Shown here in pieces: positions 49,731 through 58,858 of a stretch of 64,000 bases of DNA. Numbering within the stretch: the first letter of the stretch is position 1; each line of letters starts with the position of its first letter. The notes beneath the pieces were generated by a model. That model searched no databases and was not told the DNA's origin. It saw only the letters and a list, made by a program, of their open reading frames with translations. Position numbers and translations under genes: made by a program. This stretch comes from Rossellomorea aquimaris (lineage in GTDB: Bacteria; Bacillota; Bacilli; Bacillales; Fictibacillaceae), in contig JAIVLN010000002.1 of NCBI GenBank assembly GCA_020524245.1, positions 62,001 through 126,000 of the forward strand. The letters are read 5' to 3'.

Positions 49731-50448
49731 GTTTCACACCCCCATAATATAAGAATGCTTCTTCAATCGTTTCGGTTTCAGTCTGATTCTTCAGTTCGGA
49801 CGGGCTGCCGACCGCGATAATCGAGCCTTCTCTCATCATCGCAAGACGATCGCATTTTTCCGCTTCATCCATGACATGGGTAGTCACAAGGATGGTCATC
49901 CCTTTTTCTTTCAATTTATATAACTCTTCCCAAATCGATTGGCGCAAAACCGGATCGATGCCGACCGTCGGCTCATCCAATACGATCAGATCAGGTTCAT
50001 GGAGTAATGAAACCGCAAGAGACAGACGACGCTTCATACCACCGGAATAATTCCGAACGAGCTTCTTCCGGTGCTCCGTCAAATTCACCAAGTCCAATAC
50101 ATGATTGATTCGATCTTTCATCCGGTTTCCTTTCAAATGGTACATCGCTGCAAAAAATCTTAGGTTTTCCACTCCCGTCAGGTCATGGTACAGTCCGTCA
50201 CTCTGTGCCATGTATCCAATGCGCTGTATTGGCGCAGCGGAAGGCATCTTTTGATTGAAAAGCACCAACTCTCCCCCAGATTGCTTCTCTATTCCTGATA
50301 TGATTTTGACAAGCGTCGTCTTCCCTGCCCCGGATGGACCAAGCATACCGAAGATTTCACCTTTTTGGATCGAAAGGCTCGTTTCGTGAATGACAATCGT
50401 TTTACCGAAAGATTTAGTCACGTTCGTAAATTGAATGATGGTTTCCAT
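49720..50448 (-). CDS. ABC exporter ATP-binding protein (242 aa)
   Basis: Walker A LGPSGAGKTTLVKIISG, Q loop RIGYMAQSDGLYHDLT, signature YSGGMKRRLSLAVSLLHEPDLIVLDEPTVGIDP and His switch VTTHVMDEAEKCDRLA are complete. It is of the DrrA/CcmA-type class used with ABC-2 permeases. First gene of the exporter operon, with a TetR-type palindrome 28 bp upstream of its start. Confidence 0.95.
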   Translation of the reverse strand: METIIQFTNVTKSFGKTIVIHETSLSIQKGEIFGMLGPSGAGKTTLVKIISGIEKQSGGELVLFNQKMPSAAPIQRIGYMAQSDGLYHDLTGVENLRFFAAMYHLKGNRMKDRINHVLDLVNLTEHRKKLVRNYSGGMKRRLSLAVSLLHEPDLIVLDEPTVGIDPVLRQSIWEELYKLKEKGMTILVTTHVMDEAEKCDRLAMMREGSIIAVGSPSELKNQTETETIEEAFLYYGGVKHAY

Positions 50449-50475
50449 ATGAATTCACCTCGTCATTTTTAAAAG

Positions 50476-50489
50476 TGAGTAATCACTCA
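50476..50489. promoter_or_regulatory. TetR-type operator upstream of the ABC exporter
   Basis: TGAGT-AATC-ACTCA (50476-50489) is a perfect-arm palindrome similar to known operators of exporter-linked TetR proteins, 28 bp before the ATPase start. Confidence 0.6.
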
Positions 50490-50675
50490 TTATCTGTATT
50501 CTCGAATCCATACTTCATTCCTTCTTTTATTAAGAATTTATTTAAAATAAAACTTAAGAAGGATTGTATACGAAAAAGTCGAATTATGTATTCAAGTTAA
50601 AAGCTTTCCATACACCCGTGCGATTATTCGAAGCTTGATAATCGCTTTTCGAATTGATTCGAGAGGAGGTACTTC

Positions 50676-51746
50676 ATGATAACGGAGATTAATGGTAAGA
50701 AGTTGGATTTCCATCAGTTGCTCGAGTATTCCATTACTGCAACATTCATTGTAAAGGCAAATGTAATTGTCTATGCGAACAAGGCCTGTCTACGACTGCT
50801 CGGTCTAAATAAACCAGAAGATATTTTGAACAAACCCTTCAAACAGTTCCTACATCCCGATTTCCACATCCAAAACGAAAGATTTCTTCAACAAGTAAGC
50901 GTATATAGTAAGACAGTGGAGCAAGTAGAATGTAGTATTGTGAATGCAGAGGGGACCATCATTGAAGTCGAATCCACTTACGGTGTGTATGAGTTTGACG
51001 GTGAAACGCTCGTCCAAATCATTATGCAGGATATAACAGCACGGAAAGAGACGGAAAAGCAATTGATGCAGTCTGAGAAACTATCCGTTATGGGTGAATT
51101 GGCGACTGGCATCGTACACGAGGTCCGTAACCCATTGACCATCCTTAAAGGCTTCTTGAAAATCATGGATAAAGAAACAACGCCTAACGGTAAAGAGTAC
51201 ATCAAGATTATGCTTGGAGAATTAGAACGGATTAATACGATTGCTAACGAATTGTTGTATTTCTCCAAACCTCATGACTCCAATATCCATCCGCATAATA
51301 TCGTAAGGATCATTCAGGAGGTAATATTCCTTCTAGATACCTCTGCTTTCAAAAAGCGTATTGCCATCCAGTTTCATACAGAGGAGGATTATATAGAAGT
51401 AGTCGGAGATGAAGTCCAGTTGAAACAAGCCTTTATCAATTTTATTAAAAATGCAATTGAAGCGACTCAACAGGAAGGACACATTTCTGTGTATATCGAC
51501 AAAAAATTAAAAGACATTTCCATTTCAATTATGGACACAGGATGTGGAATGACCGATGAACAACTAGCCAAACTAGGTACATCTTTTTATTCAACAAAGG
51601 AAGATGGTACAGGCTTGGGACTCATGGTCACTTATAACATCATCAAAAACCATCATGGGCACATCACTGTCGGAAGTACCGTCGGCCAAGGGACGACTTT
51701 TACAATTCGTCTACCGATACCTAAACACAAATATGCAATGGTATAG
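50676..51746 (+). CDS. PAS sensor histidine kinase, sporulation-kinase-like (356 aa)
   Basis: One PAS domain (about 10-128, ending IIMQDITARKETEKQ) is followed by HisKA with phospho-acceptor His148 (TGIVHEVRNPLTILKGF), the N box FINFIKNAIEATQ, G1 DTGCGM and G2 DGTGLGLMV. It has no membrane segment and no adjacent response regulator. The HEVRNPLTxLKGF form is shared with phosphorelay kinases of Bacillus and with the kinase at 3513-5693. AGGAGG precedes ATG 50676. Confidence 0.9.
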   Translation: MITEINGKKLDFHQLLEYSITATFIVKANVIVYANKACLRLLGLNKPEDILNKPFKQFLHPDFHIQNERFLQQVSVYSKTVEQVECSIVNAEGTIIEVESTYGVYEFDGETLVQIIMQDITARKETEKQLMQSEKLSVMGELATGIVHEVRNPLTILKGFLKIMDKETTPNGKEYIKIMLGELERINTIANELLYFSKPHDSNIHPHNIVRIIQEVIFLLDTSAFKKRIAIQFHTEEDYIEVVGDEVQLKQAFINFIKNAIEATQQEGHISVYIDKKLKDISISIMDTGCGMTDEQLAKLGTSFYSTKEDGTGLGLMVTYNIIKNHHGHITVGSTVGQGTTFTIRLPIPKHKYAMV

Positions 51747-51748
51747 AA

Positions 51749-51772
51749 AAAGCACCCAATCCAGGGTGCTTT
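51749..51772. terminator. bidirectional terminator
   Basis: AAAGCACCC (51749-51757) and GGGTGCTTT (51764-51772) are perfect arms around a 6-nt loop. It lies between the kinase gene and the convergent deoD gene. Confidence 0.88.
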
Positions 51773-51780
51773 CTGTACTT

Positions 51781-52494
51781 CTATGCCGTTTGTTCCACTG
51801 CCGTATCAAGCGCAACTTCGATCATCTCGTTGAACGTCTTTTGTCGTTCTTCAGAAGAAGTCGTATCTCCGGTAAATACATGGTCACTCACCGTCAATAC
51901 GGAAAGTGCGTTGACTCCGAACTTGTTAGCCAATGTGTAAAGGGCAGAAGTCTCCATTTCAACTGCTAGAACTTGATAATCCGCCAATTGCTTCGCTAGA
52001 TCCATCGTATCATTATAGAACGTATCACTTGTAAATACGTTACCGACTTTTACTTCAAGTCCTCGTTCTACCGCTTTTCCATATGCACTGTGAAGCAGCC
52101 CGAAATTCGCAGTCGGTGCGAAATCAATTCCACCAAAGCGGTGACGGTTTGACGATGAGTCTGTGGAAGCAGACATCGCAAGGATGACATCACGGACTTT
52201 TACATCCTTCTGAAAAGCACCGCAAGTTCCTACGCGAATCAAGTTTTTGACGCCATAGCTTTCAATCAATTCATGTGCGTAGATTGAGATGGATGGTACG
52301 CCCATTCCTGTACCTTGGACGGAAATACGCTTTCCTTTATACGTACCCGTAAAGCCAAGCATCCCACGAACTTCGTTATAACACTTTACATCTTCAAGGA
52401 ATGTTTCTGCAATATACTTAGCACGCAGCGGGTCACCTGGTAGTAGAATCGTTTCTGCAATCTCGCCTTCTTTAGCCCCAATATGAATACTCAT
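51781..52494 (-). CDS. deoD: purine nucleoside phosphorylase DeoD (237 aa)
   Basis: [52 protein letters not shown] and the substrate loop [10 protein letters not shown], with SDHVFTGD, identify the hexameric DeoD-type phosphorylase. It splits purine nucleosides to base and ribose-1-phosphate in the cytosol. Length 237 is typical for Bacillus (233-237). A ribosome site AGGAGG lies upstream. Confidence 0.96.
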   Translation of the reverse strand: MSIHIGAKEGEIAETILLPGDPLRAKYIAETFLEDVKCYNEVRGMLGFTGTYKGKRISVQGTGMGVPSISIYAHELIESYGVKNLIRVGTCGAFQKDVKVRDVILAMSASTDSSSNRHRFGGIDFAPTANFGLLHSAYGKAVERGLEVKVGNVFTSDTFYNDTMDLAKQLADYQVLAVEMETSALYTLANKFGVNALSVLTVSDHVFTGDTTSSEERQKTFNEMIEVALDTAVEQTA

Positions 52495-52583
52495 TTATTA
52501 TCTTCCTCCTGTTTTCTGCAAATTCTGGTGTGAATACTGTTAGATAGGGTACCCTGTTCCGATGATGCATAATCCTCTAAATA

Positions 52584-54278
52584 TTAGAGAGCCTTATCAT
52601 TTACCTGATCCAGCCACTTTTCTATGTCGGAAATGACAGATCGAATACAATCCGTATCAAATGGAGACTTTAAGCCCGCATAATCAACTAGTTCTGTAAA
52701 GGATTTGCTTCCGCCCTCTTTGCATAGGTTCAAGTAATCCTCCCATGCTTCTTCACGATTTTCATTTGCTTTCTTCCAAAACTGGAACGCACAGATTTGT
52801 GCCAATGTATAATCGATATAATAGAACGGCGTACGGAAGATGTGGCCTTGTTGATGCCAGAATCCGCCTCGCTCTAAGAAATCATTCTCCTCATACGTAC
52901 GGTGAGGTAAATATTTCTTCTCAATCCTTCTCCACGCTTGCTTTCTCTCCGCCGGAGTCGCTTCTGGCGTTTCATATACGAAATGCTGGAATTCGTCGAC
53001 CGCTACTCCATAAGGAATGAACGTAAGCGCTGAACTCAAATGACTGAACTTATACTTTTCTGTATCTTCTTCAAAGAAAAGTTCCATCCATGGCCATGTG
53101 AAGAATTCCATACTCATCGAATGGATTTCAGCAGCCTCATATGTGGGGAAGCTATATTCCGGTACTGATAAATGACGGCTAGAATAGACTTGGAATGCAT
53201 GACCCGCTTCATGGGTCAGCACATCGATATCGTGTGAAGTCCCTACAAAGTTCGAAAAGATGAATGGAGACTGATACTTACTGATGTATGTACAGTAGCC
53301 CCCCGATCGCTTTCCACTTTTGCTCACAAGATCCATAAGTCCATTATCGTTCATATATTGAAAAAATTCATCCGTTTCAGGTGATAATTCCTCATACATC
53401 GTTTTGCCATGATTGATGATCCATTCAGGATCACCCTTTGGTGTCGGGTTCCCAGTTTTAAACTTAAACGGTACATCATAATAGGTCAAGGTTTTGAGAC
53501 CGATCCGTTCCTTTTGTCGGTCATATAATTTCTCTGTAATCGGTACGATATATTCCTTTACTTGATCTCGAAAACGACGTGCTTCTTTCGCTGAGTAATC
53601 TGAACGTACGAGACGATCATACCCAAGTTCCACGAAATTCCGATAACCTAATTTCTTTGCGATTTGAGTCCGTACTTTGACGAGTTCGTCATAAATGTGA
53701 TCGATCCTTTCTTCATTCTCGCTTAAGAAAGCATATTTCGCTTCACTCGCTTTCCTTCTGGTCTCTCGATCTTTTGATTGGATGAAAGGAGACAATTGAG
53801 GTAGCGTTCTAACTTCCCCTTCAAATTCAATTTTTGCAGATGCAATCAATTTCGAATACTCCGTAGAAAGTTTATTCTCTTTCTTCAAGTCCTCCACGAT
53901 TTCATCGGAATATGTTTTTAAGGATAATTCAGCAATACGGAACAATTGCGGTCCCCAAACTTCTTCTAATTGGTCTCGATACTTCGAGTTTACCAATTTT
54001 CGATAAAACTTGGATATGAACCCTTCATAAATGGGGGTATGTTCATCAAAAAAATCGTTCTCAGTCTTATAAAAATCATCATTTGTATCAATGGAGTGGC
54101 GGATGGAACAGATTGTCATCATCGACTCAAACTCACTCCTCATGCTGACAATCTCTTTCAGGTGATCGTTTTGCTCATTATAACTTCCGGCTTGTTCAAA
54201 TTTTTGAAGTAAAGAAAGAAAGGCTTGTTCGAATTTTCGCATATCAGGTCTTCTATACTCGTAATCACTGAATTTCAT
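52584..54278 (-). CDS. M3 family oligoendopeptidase (564 aa)
   Basis: The zincin motif THEAGHAFQVYSS (His356, Glu357, His360) and the downstream EAAEIHSMSMEFF with the third ligand Glu identify a thimet/PepF-type M3 metallopeptidase. It degrades oligopeptides in the cytosol. Length 564 is typical of the shorter M3 group (565 in Bacillus). It lies upstream of deoD on the same strand, but separated by 89 bp. GGAGACTTCGCC precedes ATG 54278. Confidence 0.93.
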   Translation of the reverse strand: MKFSDYEYRRPDMRKFEQAFLSLLQKFEQAGSYNEQNDHLKEIVSMRSEFESMMTICSIRHSIDTNDDFYKTENDFFDEHTPIYEGFISKFYRKLVNSKYRDQLEEVWGPQLFRIAELSLKTYSDEIVEDLKKENKLSTEYSKLIASAKIEFEGEVRTLPQLSPFIQSKDRETRRKASEAKYAFLSENEERIDHIYDELVKVRTQIAKKLGYRNFVELGYDRLVRSDYSAKEARRFRDQVKEYIVPITEKLYDRQKERIGLKTLTYYDVPFKFKTGNPTPKGDPEWIINHGKTMYEELSPETDEFFQYMNDNGLMDLVSKSGKRSGGYCTYISKYQSPFIFSNFVGTSHDIDVLTHEAGHAFQVYSSRHLSVPEYSFPTYEAAEIHSMSMEFFTWPWMELFFEEDTEKYKFSHLSSALTFIPYGVAVDEFQHFVYETPEATPAERKQAWRRIEKKYLPHRTYEENDFLERGGFWHQQGHIFRTPFYYIDYTLAQICAFQFWKKANENREEAWEDYLNLCKEGGSKSFTELVDYAGLKSPFDTDCIRSVISDIEKWLDQVNDKAL

Positions 54279-54347
54279 GGCGAAGTCTCCTTTTCGAATG
54301 TATTATCCGTATACGTCTTTCTACATATCGTATCGAAATTCCTTGTG

Positions 54348-54467
54348 TCACTTTTTAGACCTGCGGTTTTCATAGAAATATAGCCGTGGAAGCTTGGAAT
54401 AAACCCAATGATCATGAAACAGGGAGACAGTAACGAATGCAACCATCTGCCAATCAATCCCTTTCAT
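54348..54467 (-). CDS. possible 39-aa protein
   Basis: ATG 54467 is preceded by AGGTGG with 6 nt spacing. It reads MKGIDWQMVAFVTVSLFHDH and ends in a basic tail (YENRRSKK), a short amphipathic or membrane-associated peptide. It lies upstream of the M3 peptidase on the same strand. An overlapping longer frame in another phase has no such site. Support is ribosome site only. Confidence 0.4.
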   Translation of the reverse strand: MKGIDWQMVAFVTVSLFHDHWVYSKLPRLYFYENRRSKK

Positions 54468-54600
54468 CGCCATCCACCTCTCCTCAAGTCCTCTTCTATA
54501 TTATGAAAGTACTAGGCTGTCTTATATATTTATTTTTTATAATCAATTCATGTATAATAAAGACAACCAAATCCAAATGACAAATGATGGAGGATGTCAT

Positions 54601-55470
54601 ATGCGTGAGAACATGAGATTGATAGGTGAGAAGATTATAGAGAACAGGTATGAAATATCAAGCCTGTCCATGAAATTCCGTATGGAGGAAGATCCAGCTA
54701 CAGTAGAGAAAATTCAATCTAGAAAATTATCAGCGATGACCCCTGAAGAAGCGGAAGAATTCACAGGTACATTCGTCCGTTATTTAGGCGAAGCCGTATT
54801 CGGTGATGAAAAGTTGTACTTCGATCTTATCACTGAGTGGAGTAAGAAGGCGGGAGAAATCGCAGTTAAGGAAGGCATACCTCTTGAAGAATCATTGGAT
54901 GGGTTGCGCTTTTTCCGTAAAGCGATTCTAAGCGTATTGAAACATGAAGCAGATCATTTGGACTTATCTATTGAAGATGTCATCGATACTTGCTCAGTAG
55001 TTGACCCTCTTCTCGACCGATGTATCTATTGCTTCAGTCTTGTATACATAGAGGACCACGAACAAGTATTGCGAAAGGCTCATGCGAATGTTCAAGAACT
55101 GTTGATGCCGATCGTTCCAGTCACAAACGGTGTTGCTGTACTACCGATCATAGGAGAGCTGGATGAAGAACGTTCACAATATATCCTGGAAAAAGCTTTA
55201 GAACAAAGCAGCCAATTGAAATTACGACACCTGATCATTGACCTTTCCGGTATCATCGTAATCGACACGATGGTCGCTCACAATCTTTTCCGAGTCGTCA
55301 ATGCATTGAAACTTCTCGGTGTTCAATCCATCATCACCGGAATGCGCGCTGAATTGACCCAAACAGTCGTTTCATTAGGTATTGATTTCAAAGACATCAT
55401 CACATACAGTAATCTGCAAAAAGCGTTAGAATCAATCGGATTCGTACAAAGACCGTTACAGGTCAGATAA
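54601..55470 (+). CDS. RsbR-like STAS-domain co-antagonist (289 aa)
   Basis: The N-terminal half (about 1-150) is the globin-like RsbR_N type (EFTGTFVRYLGEAVFGDEKLYFD, then SLDGLRFFRKAILSVLK). The C-terminal STAS domain (170-285) has LIIDLSGIIVIDTMVAHNLFR and GMRAELTQTVVSLGID. RsbR proteins form stressosomes that control sigma-B through RsbT. The site equal to the first phosphothreonine of RsbRA (D-[IL]-T-G-V) is Ser here (DLSGI); the second Thr (MRAELTQT) is present. GGAGG precedes ATG 54601. No other stressosome gene is nearby. Confidence 0.88.
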   Translation: MRENMRLIGEKIIENRYEISSLSMKFRMEEDPATVEKIQSRKLSAMTPEEAEEFTGTFVRYLGEAVFGDEKLYFDLITEWSKKAGEIAVKEGIPLEESLDGLRFFRKAILSVLKHEADHLDLSIEDVIDTCSVVDPLLDRCIYCFSLVYIEDHEQVLRKAHANVQELLMPIVPVTNGVAVLPIIGELDEERSQYILEKALEQSSQLKLRHLIIDLSGIIVIDTMVAHNLFRVVNALKLLGVQSIITGMRAELTQTVVSLGIDFKDIITYSNLQKALESIGFVQRPLQVR

Positions 55471-55476
55471 AGAATG

Positions 55477-55504
55477 AAAGCCCAGCGTCAGCCGCTGGGC
55501 TTTG
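55477..55504 (+). terminator. Rho-independent terminator
   Basis: AAAGCCCAGCG (55477-55487) pairs with CGCTGGGCTTT (55493-55503). It ends the RsbR-like gene. Confidence 0.88.
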
Positions 55505-55634
55505 TATATTTTGGCTTGATACATGAGAGATAAAAACGATGTTCATATAGCCTTCCATTCTTTAGCTGTCATTACGAAAACATATTTAAGATGCTCAATC
55601 TCCTCTGTAATAGCTCTCTTTCCATAATAAAAAA

Positions 55635-55860
55635 AGGCTGTTTTCGCAAACTTTGTTGCTCTTGAAAGCCGTTGATTTCCGCTCCAGGATGCTCGCTTTC
55701 CGCGGGGCGTGCGGTGAGCCCAATCGTCGCCTTGCGACATTGAATGGTCTCACCTGTCCCGCTGATCCCGCAGGAGTCTCGCACCTTGCTCTCCAATCAA
55801 CTTGCACAAGGTGATTTTTAAAAATGATTTAATAAGCAACAATCTTTTAGAAAAGAGCCT
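55635..55860. mobile_element. 226-bp MITE-like element with 26-bp terminal inverted repeats
   Basis: The ends, 55635-55660 (AGGCTGTTTTCGC...) and 55835-55860 (complement AGGCTCTTTTCTA...), match at 21 of 26 positions. Inside is a GC-rich core with TTTCCGCTCCAGGATGCTCG, CGCTTTCCGCGGGG, CCCGCAGGAGTCTCGC and TCTCCAATCAACTTG, phrases I know as a repeated intergenic sequence in many Bacillaceae genomes. No gene is encoded; the three short open frames here are artefacts. It lies between a terminator and the S9 peptidase terminator. Confidence 0.8.
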
Positions 55861-55902
55861 AAAAAAAAACGGCTCATCCTCTACATTGAGGCTGTGGCCG
55901 TT
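55861..55902 (-). terminator. terminator of the app/S9 operon
   Basis: AACGGC-TCA-TCCTC and GAGGCTG-TG-GCCGTT arms (55868-55902) fold into a long hairpin with nine T on the minus strand, just beyond the stop of the S9 gene. Confidence 0.85.
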
Positions 55903-55908
55903 TCATAT

Positions 55909-57888
55909 TCACTGTATGTTCGCTACACGAGATGATTGAGGTGAAAACCTGTAGTGATCAAACCAACCACTGATTTGCTCTAGTCTCGCTAACCTCATAG
56001 ATGGATCACCATTCCGAGAGAGATTATGATCTGCATCAGGGAACCGGATCAATCTCGTCGGCTTATTTTGTTGCTTAAGAGCAATGTACAGTTGTTCCGC
56101 TTGTTCAATCGGACAACGGAAGTCTTTCTCTCCGTGTATAATCAGCAACGGTGTATCCACATTCTTCACGAGTCGAATCGGTGAATGGTACCAGAGTTTT
56201 TCTGGATCATTTTCCATATGAGCACCAATTTCTCCTTCTGTAAAGAAGTAACCGATATCACTGACGCCATAGAAGCTTTGCCAGTTACAGATAGATCGTT
56301 GAGTGACGGCCGCCTTGAAGCGATCTGTACTGCCGACGATCCAGTTGGTCATAAAACCTCCATAACTGCCTCCTGTGACATACAGCTCTTCTGGGTCAAT
56401 CCAATCGTACGTATCAAGCACATGATCCACACCTGACATCAGATCTTGATAATCACCACCACCGTAGTCTCCACGGCAAGCGTTCACGAACGTCTGACCG
56501 TATCCATGACTGCCACGCGGATTCAAATAAAGAACTGCATAACCCTTGGCCGTCAATACTTGAAACTCATGGAAAAAAGTATTGCCATACATCATATGAG
56601 GTCCGCCATGGATATATAGAATCATCGGATATTTCTGTCCGGACCGGAAATCGTTCGGCTTCATCATCCATCCATGAATGACCGTTCCGTCCTGACTCGG
56701 ATATTGGACCGTTCCTGGAACGGACAATGTAATATCACTAAGGAATTCTTCATTGTGGAACGTAATTGGTTCCTCCATCAGGCTGTTTATATCATGCCGG
56801 ACGAGGTCTCCTGGATGCGATGGCGTACTGACCGCTAAGTAGACATCCTTCGCACCATCATCCATCGCATATTGGAAAATATGGCGATCCCCTTCCACAA
56901 TTTTATCAACGTTACCAAACAAGTCGATGGAATAAAGTTCGGTATTCCCGAACTCACTAGCCAAGAAATACAAATGCTCACTCGTGCTATTCCAGAATAA
57001 GCCCGGTGACATTTCGACCGAATGAAGATCACTAATCATCACATCACCGATTTGGATGTCTAATTTTTCAGTGAGGCATAGGGTCGAACCATTCTCCCGG
57101 TCATACACCCACAACTCATTGTAGGTAGCCGGTCCATAGGATTGATCATGACCTACATAAGCAATATACCTTCCATCCGGAGAACAGATCGGATGAGAGA
57201 CCGTTCCTTTTATTGTAGATATTTCGACCGGGTTTTGCCCGAATTCGTGTAAATAGATCTTCGATTGGCGGTAACTCCCCGGTTCATCTTCTCCAAACTT
57301 TGCATAAACGATCCCTTTGCCATCAGATGTGAAACGGGCATATAGGTAATCGGCATCGCCTTTAGTCAACACATCGGCTTTCTTTGTTTCCAGAGAAATC
57401 CTTCCAATATGCTCATAGGATTGTGAAGTCAGAGTTGGTTTACCGTCCGCTTTGTATCTCAATGTATCGACAACTATAGGACCCTCTTTTTGCTCCATTT
57501 TCTCCGTGAACGTATAAAGAATGGAATGTCCATCCGGGTGCCAGGAAGGACTCGATACCCCGTGTTCCGCATCTGTAACTTGCTCAGGTTCACCACCTTG
57601 AGAAGAAATCTTCCAAACTTGCATCTTTTCCGAACGGTTGGAAAGGAAGAGCAATTCTGAACCATCCGGTGACCACCTCGGATAGAAGTCTATTGACTTC
57701 CCGCTTGTCCATCGGACGGATGTTTGCGTTCCCACATCCATGATATATAGGTGGGATTCATATTTTTTGTCTTCATTGATCTCTTTCACCACATAGGCTA
57801 AACGATGTCCATCGGGAGATAATTGAGGATCACTGACAAACTTCAGTTTCAACAAATCTTTAATCTGTACGCCATTTCTCTGATCCAT
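55909..57888 (-). CDS. S9 family prolyl oligopeptidase/acylaminoacyl-peptidase (659 aa)
   Basis: The N-terminal 370 residues are a WD40-like beta-propeller (repeats with SPDGHRLAYV, SPDGSELLFLS and the like). The C-terminal alpha/beta-hydrolase has the nucleophile Ser508 in VTGGSYGGFMTNW, Asp in LIIHGEKDFRCP and His in DADHNLSRNG. It cleaves short peptides in the cytosol. It is related to B. subtilis YuxL. It lies 23 bp after appC on the same strand, so imported peptides are probably degraded by it. Confidence 0.93.
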   Translation of the reverse strand: MDQRNGVQIKDLLKLKFVSDPQLSPDGHRLAYVVKEINEDKKYESHLYIMDVGTQTSVRWTSGKSIDFYPRWSPDGSELLFLSNRSEKMQVWKISSQGGEPEQVTDAEHGVSSPSWHPDGHSILYTFTEKMEQKEGPIVVDTLRYKADGKPTLTSQSYEHIGRISLETKKADVLTKGDADYLYARFTSDGKGIVYAKFGEDEPGSYRQSKIYLHEFGQNPVEISTIKGTVSHPICSPDGRYIAYVGHDQSYGPATYNELWVYDRENGSTLCLTEKLDIQIGDVMISDLHSVEMSPGLFWNSTSEHLYFLASEFGNTELYSIDLFGNVDKIVEGDRHIFQYAMDDGAKDVYLAVSTPSHPGDLVRHDINSLMEEPITFHNEEFLSDITLSVPGTVQYPSQDGTVIHGWMMKPNDFRSGQKYPMILYIHGGPHMMYGNTFFHEFQVLTAKGYAVLYLNPRGSHGYGQTFVNACRGDYGGGDYQDLMSGVDHVLDTYDWIDPEELYVTGGSYGGFMTNWIVGSTDRFKAAVTQRSICNWQSFYGVSDIGYFFTEGEIGAHMENDPEKLWYHSPIRLVKNVDTPLLIIHGEKDFRCPIEQAEQLYIALKQQNKPTRLIRFPDADHNLSRNGDPSMRLARLEQISGWFDHYRFSPQSSRVANIQ

Positions 57889-57911
57889 CTATCTTCCTCC
57901 TTACGAAACTG

Positions 57912-58847
57912 TTAGGATTTCATTTTAGGGTCGAAGGCATCTCTCAATCCATCACCAACGAAGTTGAATGCAAGTACTGTAACCAATATCATGAGTCCAG
58001 GAAAAATCGGATACCATGGTGCCTCATACATGATGGTCAAGCTTTGAGCATCTTGCAGCATGTTCCCCCAGCTTGGCGTAGGCGGTTGTATACCCAGTCC
58101 AAGGTAACTAAGTGCGGATTCTGCCAATATGACGATACCTACGTTAAGGGTAGCTGTTACAATAATCGGCCCCATCGCATTCGGTAGAATATGAGAGAAA
58201 ATGATTTTAGAGCTTTTAACACCCATTGTTTTAGCAGCAAGGACGAATTCCCGACTTCTGAGAGACAGGAACTCTCCTCGTACTAGTCTTGCAGTCGCTG
58301 TCCATCCGAAGAGCGCAAATGCCATGATCAACTTGTCAATTCCCGGATCAAAAATGGTGACAAGTGTAATCAATAAGAACAAGCTCGGAAATGCGAGGAA
58401 TACATCGACAACGCGCATCAAGAATGCATCAATCTTTCCCCCATAATACCCTGCAACTGCTCCTACAATAGTACCTATGAAGATTGAAGCTGCTACGGAA
58501 GCGAAACCGACCAATAACGATACACGTGCGCCATACAACATACGTGTATACATGTCCCTTCCTAGAGTATCAACACCAAGCCAGTGTTCTCCATTTGGAG
58601 GCGTTAGTTTCTTTAACAATTGTTGACTACTTGGCTCATATGGCGTCAATACAGGTGCAAAAATGGCTGCAAAAATGATAAAGACGAGCAAAATTAGACC
58701 GGCGACCGCCAGTTTATTTTTCATAAACTTATCAACGGCTATTCTTGTCAACGTGTCTGGTTTTTGAGGCAATGGTGCCATAGGCTCTGGAGAAACAGGT
58801 ACATTGGGTTGTACATTCGGTTGTAATTGATTTTCAGGCTGTGACAT
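57912..58847 (-). CDS. appC: oligopeptide ABC transporter permease AppC (311 aa)
   Basis: Six membrane helices with the inner-membrane-component motif [33 protein letters not shown] and the Opp/DppC end [14 protein letters not shown]. The N-terminus carries a Pro-rich cytosolic stretch ([16 protein letters not shown]). It pairs with AppB to form the channel. It is 11 bp after appB. Usual length is about 300. Confidence 0.93.
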   Translation of the reverse strand: MSQPENQLQPNVQPNVPVSPEPMAPLPQKPDTLTRIAVDKFMKNKLAVAGLILLVFIIFAAIFAPVLTPYEPSSQQLLKKLTPPNGEHWLGVDTLGRDMYTRMLYGARVSLLVGFASVAASIFIGTIVGAVAGYYGGKIDAFLMRVVDVFLAFPSLFLLITLVTIFDPGIDKLIMAFALFGWTATARLVRGEFLSLRSREFVLAAKTMGVKSSKIIFSHILPNAMGPIIVTATLNVGIVILAESALSYLGLGIQPPTPSWGNMLQDAQSLTIMYEAPWYPIFPGLMILVTVLAFNFVGDGLRDAFDPKMKS

Positions 58848-58858
58848 CGTAATCCCCC

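Noticed and set aside
54275-54457. 60-codon minus-strand frame before the M3 peptidase
   Set aside because: No ribosome site; the overlapping 39-codon frame in another phase has a good one.
55543-55807. Three overlapping minus-strand open frames of 65-74 codons
   Set aside because: They lie inside the GC-rich MITE-like repeat, have no ribosome sites, and overlap one another in different phases.
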